From an uncultured Clostridia bacterium (lineage in GTDB: Bacteria > Bacillota > Clostridia > Oscillospirales > CAG-272), in assembly GCA_945936265.1 (NCBI GenBank), contig CAMETB010000089.1:1-5937 (forward strand): a stretch of 5,937 nucleotides of DNA, read 5' to 3'. Made by a program: the position numbers and the translations under genes. Position 1 is the first letter of the stretch. Each line of letters starts with the position of its first letter. The notes beneath the pieces are model-generated. The model was not told where the DNA came from. It did not search any database and saw only the letters and a list, made by a program, of their open reading frames with translations. Below, piece after piece: positions 5,577 through 5,937 of the stretch.

Positions 5577-5937
5577 ATGGCTTATCAGGTTCCGCAAAGC
5601 AAAGATGCTTTTCTTAAAATGTGCGAGGAGTCGGGCACATCATTTCCATATTCCGAGGATATATCCTGCCTGTCGGACGAGGTAAGGGTCGGCACAAAGA
5701 TAGCGCATAACAGAATAGTCTATCAGGCGATGGAGGGGTGCGACGGTACCTTTGACGGCTCTCCCGACGAACTGACAAAACGTAGATACATGCGTTTTGC
5801 AAAAGGAGGGGCAGGCATAATATGGTTTGAGGCAACGGCAGTTATGAAAGAGGGCAGAGCAAACCCCCGCCAGATGTACTTAACCGATAAAACCACGGGC
5901 GATTTTGAGAGAATAGTAAACGACATAAAAGAAACCT
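5577..5937 (+). CDS. NADH:flavin oxidoreductase, Old Yellow Enzyme family (N-terminal part)
   Basis: The gene runs off the window's right edge; 120 residues are present and no stop is reached. The start is firm: AAGGAGG at 5565-5571 lies 5 bases before the ATG. The visible part is the beginning of an FMN-binding TIM barrel of the Old Yellow Enzyme type. NRIVYQAMEGCDGT (about 45-58) is the counterpart of the usual NRIVMAPM segment. GSPDELTKRRYMRFAKGGAG (about 61-80) and IIWFEATAVMKEGRANPRQM follow, equivalent to the GLIITEATAVSPEGR block. Family members transfer hydride from NAD(P)H through FMN to alkenes, enoates or other acceptors; some carry an extra FeS/FAD half, which cannot be judged because the C-terminus is missing. 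The start residues differ from classical members by a 30-40 residue N-terminal lead. The substrate is unknown. It is divergent from the D-2-hydroxyacid dehydrogenase and may share its control region. Confidence 0.88.
   Translation, partial: MAYQVPQSKDAFLKMCEESGTSFPYSEDISCLSDEVRVGTKIAHNRIVYQAMEGCDGTFDGSPDELTKRRYMRFAKGGAGIIWFEATAVMKEGRANPRQMYLTDKTTGDFERIVNDIKET

Overview
The window looks like an ordinary chromosomal segment from an anaerobic Firmicute, probably class Clostridia and possibly an Oscillospiraceae/Ruminococcus-type gut bacterium. The support is strong AGGAGG-type ribosome binding sites, AT-rich intergenic regions with sigma-A-like promoters, a Bacillus/Clostridium-type MazF (EndoA/NdoA), and protein sequences of Firmicute flavour. 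The genus is an inference; no rRNA or marker search could be run.

Layout. Positions 1-597 (+) hold the C-terminal part of a U32-family protein of the TrhP/YrrO/YegQ type, which acts in tRNA wobble-uridine hydroxylation. After 88 bases comes uppP (686-1534, +), the undecaprenyl-diphosphate phosphatase that recycles the cell-wall lipid carrier. A good extended -10 promoter (1544-1572) then starts a two-gene glycolytic operon: pgk (1618-2916, +) and, 18 bases later, tpiA (2935-3690, +). The operon ends at a strong, symmetrical, probably bidirectional hairpin terminator (3702-3741). This terminator is shared with a convergent minus-strand gene, a MazF-family endoribonuclease (3740-4291, probable TTG start) that carries an unusual Pro/Ser/Gln-rich C-terminal tail of about 70 residues. 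Upstream of mazF on the minus strand lies an NAD-dependent D-2-hydroxyacid dehydrogenase (4423-5427, -). Back to back with it, across a 149-base region with two opposed promoters, a flavin oxidoreductase of the Old Yellow Enzyme family starts at 5577 (+) and runs off the window.

How the genes fit together. Pgk and TpiA catalyse lower-glycolysis and triose-interconversion steps and are clearly co-transcribed. UppP and the U32 protein are housekeeping genes with no evident functional tie to them. The divergent dehydrogenase and flavin oxidoreductase are both predicted nicotinamide/flavin redox enzymes whose -35 boxes sit in a 9-bp inverted repeat, so shared regulation is possible. I see no tRNA, rRNA, CRISPR array, insertion sequence or phage gene. 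I also see no clearly novel system. The best candidates for a second look are the tailed MazF without a visible antitoxin, the lysine-rich insertion in Pgk, and the symmetrical divergent promoter.
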